Below are positions 58,598 through 64,000 of a stretch of 64,000 nucleotides of DNA, piece after piece. The position numbers were made by a program, and so were the translations under genes. Under the pieces are notes generated by a model. That model ran no database searches and was not told the DNA's origin. It saw only the letters and a list, made by a program, of their open reading frames with translations. Every line of letters begins with the position of its first letter. The first letter of the stretch is position 1. Origin of the DNA: Plotosus lineatus (Eukaryota > Chordata > Actinopteri > Siluriformes > Plotosidae); the NCBI GenBank assembly GCA_024760905.1, contig CM045729.1, positions 59,007,080 to 59,071,079 of the forward strand. Reading direction: 5' to 3'.

Positions 58598-58671
58598 TAT
58601 AGCCTCACCGTGACCATAATATACTCCAAATTTTTCAGTTTTTGCATAACAATAGTTGTTGTTGTTTGCAG

Positions 58672-58948
58672 TGATAGCCCGGTGAAAAGGTGCTGGATTC
58701 CCGATCCCAAGGTTGGGGTTTCAAGCCCCAGCATCAATGATTGTCAATGCTGTCCCCTCAGTGCAGCTAAATGTGTTATCAAAGGCCCACCATGTCGCTC
58801 ACTGTCTATGGTGTGAAGCATGTAAAAGAACCATTGCTAACTTTTGTCAAGAGTAGCAGCATTACCACCAGCTTGTTTCTGCCCTACGGTGGCCTTTTGA
58901 GTACTTTTGTGTACACTGCCCTCACCCAGAGTCGGCTGAGATGGGTAT
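58672..58948 (+). mobile_element. SINE-A copy 16, plus orientation
   Basis: Head agcccggtgaaaaggtgctg and B-box region ggggtttcaagccccagc, body (tgtcgctcactgtctatggt, gtaaaagaaccattgctaac), then ctgccctcacccagagtcgg and agatgggtatt. The (GAAT)n tail is missing. Confidence 0.8.
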
Positions 58949-58949
58949 T

Positions 58950-61368
<2,419 letters not shown>

Positions 61369-61545
61369 GAGTGGTGTAGTAGTAAGCCTGTCCACCTCAG
61401 AGCCAGAAGGTCCTGGATTTGAATCCCAAGCTCAGCAATGGCATTTTGGTGTGAAACTTGTATGTTCCATGGGTTTCCTTGGGTACTCCAGTTTTCATCC
61501 AAGGCCATACAAGTCAGGCTAACTGGCTATTTTAAATTTGTGAAT

Positions 61546-62622
61546 TTTCTTCTTTTCCTTTCGGCTGTTACCTTCAGGGGTCGCCACAGCAAATCATCCA
61601 CCTCCATCTCACCCTGTCCGCTGCATCTTCTTCTCTTACTCCAACAACCTTCATGTCTTCCTACACCACATCCATAAATCTCTTCTTTGGTCTTCCTCTG
61701 GGCCTTCTGCCTGGTAGTTCCAACCTCAGCATCCTACTGCTAATATACTCACTATCCCTCCTCTGTACATGTCCAAACCATCTCAATCTAGCCTCTCTGA
61801 CTTTGTCTCCAAAACATCTTACATGGGCTGTCCCTCTGATGTGCTCATTTCTGATCCTATCCATCCTCGTTACTCCCAAAGAGAACCTCAACATTTTCAT
61901 GTCTGCTACCTCCAGCTCTGCCTCCTGTCTTTTCCTCAGCGCCACTGTTTCTAAACCATACAACATCGCTGGCCTCAACACCGTCTTGTACACTTTTCCT
62001 TTCATTCTTGCTGATACTCTCCTATAGCACATCACATCGGACACTTTTCTCCAAACATTCCAGCCTGCCTGCACATTCTTCTTCACCTCTTTTCCACACT
62101 CTCCATTGCTCTGGATCGTTGAGCCTAAGTACTTAAAATCCTCCACCTTCCTTATCTCTGCTCCCTGTAACATCACCGTTCCTCCTGGGTCCTTCTCATT
62201 CACACACATATATTCTGATTTTCTGAGGCTAACCTTCATTTCTCTCCTTTCCAGGGCATACCTCCACCTCTCTAGATTTTCCTCCACTTGTTCTCTGCTC
62301 TCACTACAGATCACAATGTCATCTGAAAACATCATAGTCCATGGAGATTCTTGTCTAACCTCGTCTGTCAGCCTGTCCATCACCATAGCAAACAAGAAGG
62401 GGCTCAGAGCTGATCCTTGATGCAGTCCCACCTCCACCTTGAATTTGTCAGTCATGCCGACAGCACACCTCACCACTGTCTTACATCTCTCATACATGTC
62501 CTGCACCACTCTAACATACTTCTCTGCCACTCCAGACTTCCTCATGCAATACCACAGTTCTTCTCTTGGCACCCTGTCATATGCTTTTTCCAGATCCAAT
62601 CTTATCATGCAAATCAGAAGTA
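61546..62622 (-). mobile_element. RTE LINE, 5'-truncated copy E, with 14-bp TSD
   Basis: Flanked by perfect ttaaatttgtgaat (61532-61545 and 62623-62636). The minus-strand 3' end is ttcttcttttcctttcggct and the truncation lies just upstream of MIRLDLEKAYDRV. Longest open copy in the window. Confidence 0.93.
61661..62608 (-). CDS. RTE reverse transcriptase, open frame from motif A
   Basis: 315 codons. Starts MIRLDLEKAYDRVPREELWY (motif A with catalytic Asp), then VGLHQGSALSPFLFAMVMDR, then the catalytic loop as MMFSDDIVICSES (Ala to Ser change, both Asp kept), thumb YLGSTIQSNGECGKE, linker MLYGLETVALRKRQE, C-terminal LRWFGHVQRRDSEYISSRM and RGRPKKRFMDV. After this point a shift removes the last 30 residues found in copy B. 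It lacks the endonuclease and fingers, so it cannot act alone. A mobile-element remnant, not a host gene. Confidence 0.8.
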   Translation of the reverse strand: MIRLDLEKAYDRVPREELWYCMRKSGVAEKYVRVVQDMYERCKTVVRCAVGMTDKFKVEVGLHQGSALSPFLFAMVMDRLTDEVRQESPWTMMFSDDIVICSESREQVEENLERWRYALERREMKVSLRKSEYMCVNEKDPGGTVMLQGAEIRKVEDFKYLGSTIQSNGECGKEVKKNVQAGWNVWRKVSDVMCYRRVSARMKGKVYKTVLRPAMLYGLETVALRKRQEAELEVADMKMLRFSLGVTRMDRIRNEHIRGTAHVRCFGDKVREARLRWFGHVQRRDSEYISSRMLRLELPGRRPRGRPKKRFMDVV

Positions 62623-62739
62623 TTAAATTTGTGAATATGGCTGTGAATTATTCTGTGTGTTGGCCCTGCAATGGTCTGATGAGTTGTTCAAGGTGTTTCC
62701 GGCCTTCACCCAGTATCAGCTGAGATATGTTCCAGTTTA

Positions 62740-62975
62740 AAAGTTTTATGTGGTTTGCCAAACAAATACAAACACAAATGTCGCTTTATTATTGTTCCTT
62801 TTTTTTTTTTCTTTTTTTTATTGTTTAGGTGGATATGTTCACTCAGATCACAATAACAGTGATTCACAGCTCTATCATCCAGACCTAATTGGAACTTATT
62901 ATTTCTGAACTTAGTGAAGTTATAATTGAGGACAACTGACATCAGTTTTGAACATATCAGTCCAGATTTAGTTAC
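62740..62975. other. Spacer
   Basis: T-rich run at 62799-62821. Nothing else seen. Confidence 0.4.
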
Positions 62976-62979
62976 CCTG

Positions 62980-63288
62980 TGGTATTAAATGGCCTCCACA
63001 CTTCTGGACAGACCTTCCAATATATATCAGAGCATGGCTGTGAGGATTTGCTCATTAAGTCACAAGAGCATAAGTGAAGTCAAGCACTGACTGTCACCAG
63101 AGGCCTGTGGTGCAGTCTGCTTTTTAGTTCATTCCACGTTAGGTTGAGATAAAGGTTCTGGGAAAGTCCGGCGCATTCTTTCACTGCAACTCTGGCAAAC
63201 TGTCTTCATGATTGCCACTTGAGGCATTATCACACTGGGGCAGGTTCGGTTCCAATGAAGGGCCTAGCTTTGGGGCTACAGCCTGTCA

Positions 63289-63327
<39 letters not shown>

Positions 63328-63364
63328 TGGCCAGGTGTCCACATACTTTTGTCAATAGAGTATA
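62980..63364 (-). mobile_element. Tc1-derived MITE
   Basis: ggcctccacacttctggaca, gcatggctgtgaggatttgc, ccagaggcctgtggtgcagt, gaggcattatcacactgggg, and the end ggtgtccacatacttttgtc aatagagtata. I recognise this as a common fish Tc1-related non-autonomous element. A (TG)n run at 63291-63326 replaces part of its interior. Confidence 0.7.
63291..63326. repeat. (TG)n array
   Basis: Pure TG inside the MITE. Confidence 0.96.
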
Positions 63365-63630
63365 TCTTGTAAAAACCTAATGAAATTACTTCACCATAAT
63401 ATGAAATTAAGCACGACTATTTAGAAAACCTAAATGAGAAGCCTTCATCAAATAAACCATACAGAACTCTTGGCATCTAATAAAGTTACCCTGTCTCTGC
63501 ATCTGTAATCTTTACATGCATAAGTGAGTCAGACTATTTTGACTTTTTTAATTCTCTTTTCCTTTTGCCTGTGTAAAGCGATGTTGGGTTTTGAAAGGTG
63601 CTATAGAAATGTAACACTACTATTATTAGT

Positions 63631-63752
63631 CATTCGTTCGTTTCCTGAACCACTTAATTTAAGGGCACGGAAAGACTCGCTCCTATCTAAGCCCATTCCG
63701 GGCGAGGGAAGAGTACACCCTGAACAGCTCGCCAGGCCATTGCAGAGCTCAT
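63631..63752 (-). mobile_element. SINE-A copy 17, tail fragment
   Basis: gtcattcgttcgtttcctga, gccattccgggcgagggaag-like sequence, ctgaacagctcgccaggcca, then lost. Confidence 0.7.
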
Positions 63753-63947
63753 TACGATGTTTATAAATTAATTTGTCTAAAATTGTGTGATAACAATTAC
63801 TTGAAATATTCCATATATATTTTTGAGGCAATGTTTCATTCAAGCTATGAACAAGCCTGTCTTGCTAACACAATGCCAAATTCTTGGGAGTGCGGTTAAT
63901 TTGTGTAAATTGCCATTTCCCTTGCTCTCTCAGAACGTGTCAGAGTG

Positions 63948-64000
63948 TCGCAGGGAGGTTAGCGTCCATGTCAGCCAACTCCAGGCGAAGGCAAAGTATA
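63948..64000 (-). mobile_element. SINE-A copy 18, cut by window edge
   Basis: gtcgcagggaggttagcgtc and agccaactccaggcgaaggc resemble the family body near its tail. It continues beyond the window. Confidence 0.55.

Larger units (their letters stand above)
61371..62735 (+). mobile_element. V-SINE split by RTE copy E
   Basis: Left part 61371-61545: gtggtgtagtagtaagcctg, gatttgaatcccaagctcag, gtgaaacttgtatgttccat. Right part 62637-62735: tgtgttggccctgcaatggt, gttgttcaaggtgtttccgg. Together one V-SINE interrupted by the LINE. Confidence 0.8.

Overview
The window is repeat-rich, AT-rich animal nuclear DNA, almost certainly from a ray-finned (teleost) fish. The evidence is the repeat content: an RTE-type LINE and Rex3-type LINE pieces, a Rex1/Babar-like LINE tail, long-TIR Tc1-like elements, tRNA-derived SINEs ending in (GAAT)n, a V-SINE/Mermaid-like family, pogo/Tigger-like DNA transposons starting CAGTAGGCCC, and very many (TA)n, (CA)n and (CT)n arrays. 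Species was not determined. I see no intact host gene, no tRNA or rRNA gene and no CRISPR. Family names come from remembered similarity and from comparing copies inside the window; no database was searched.

Layout. 1-2.4 kb: a broken RTE LINE. 2.6-7.1 kb: a SINE, a Tc1 end, a zinc-finger-like scrap and Tigger-like element T1 (4769-6797) with a SINE inside it. 7.8-8.2 kb: twin CT/CA arrays. 9.6-11.8 kb: a third Tigger-like family holding a SINE and a mariner-like MITE, bordered by (TA)n. 11.8-13.7 kb: largely single-copy. 13.9-17.1 kb: Rex3 and SINEs. 17.7-19.4 kb: T2, the inverted relative of T1. 19.5-20.1 kb: a hAT-like MITE. 20.2-23.9 kb: nested SINEs, a Rex3 tail and a Rex1-like tail. 24.9-26.6 kb: a pogo MITE and an open RTE copy between TA arrays. 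28.5-30 kb: a V-SINE, a repeat rich in nuclear-receptor motifs and a tRNA-SINE. 30.7-33.3 kb: a complete but dead Tc1, then an RTE copy inside a SINE. 34.3-38.1 kb: T3, carrying a 2.7 kb jockey-type LINE. 38.8-40.0 kb: exon-like fragments. 40.2-42.1 kb: T4 with nested inserts. 42-52 kb: microsatellites, a 270-bp hairpin and a CCAAT minisatellite. 52.6-54.2 kb: a SINE inside a SINE, then Rex3. 56-64 kb: SINEs, a LINE UTR, an open RTE copy inside a V-SINE and a Tc1-derived MITE.

How the parts interact. The window is a stack of nested insertions. Several are dated relative to each other by target-site duplications (TSDs): SINE into T1, 10 bp; RTE into V-SINE, 14 bp; RTE into single-copy DNA, 16 bp; RTE into tRNA-SINE, 7 bp; SINE into SINE, 17 bp; hAT, 8 bp; Tc1 and Tigger, TA. 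RTE machinery looks like the recent driver: two 3' copies keep about 310-codon open frames, and one SINE family exists with two tails, one resembling the RTE 3' end. The most unusual composite is the Tigger-like fold-back family (T1, T2, with T3 related), whose arms enclose a piece of an L2-type LINE endonuclease. Single-copy blocks rich in TAAT motifs suggest a gene desert or a large intron, but this is inference.
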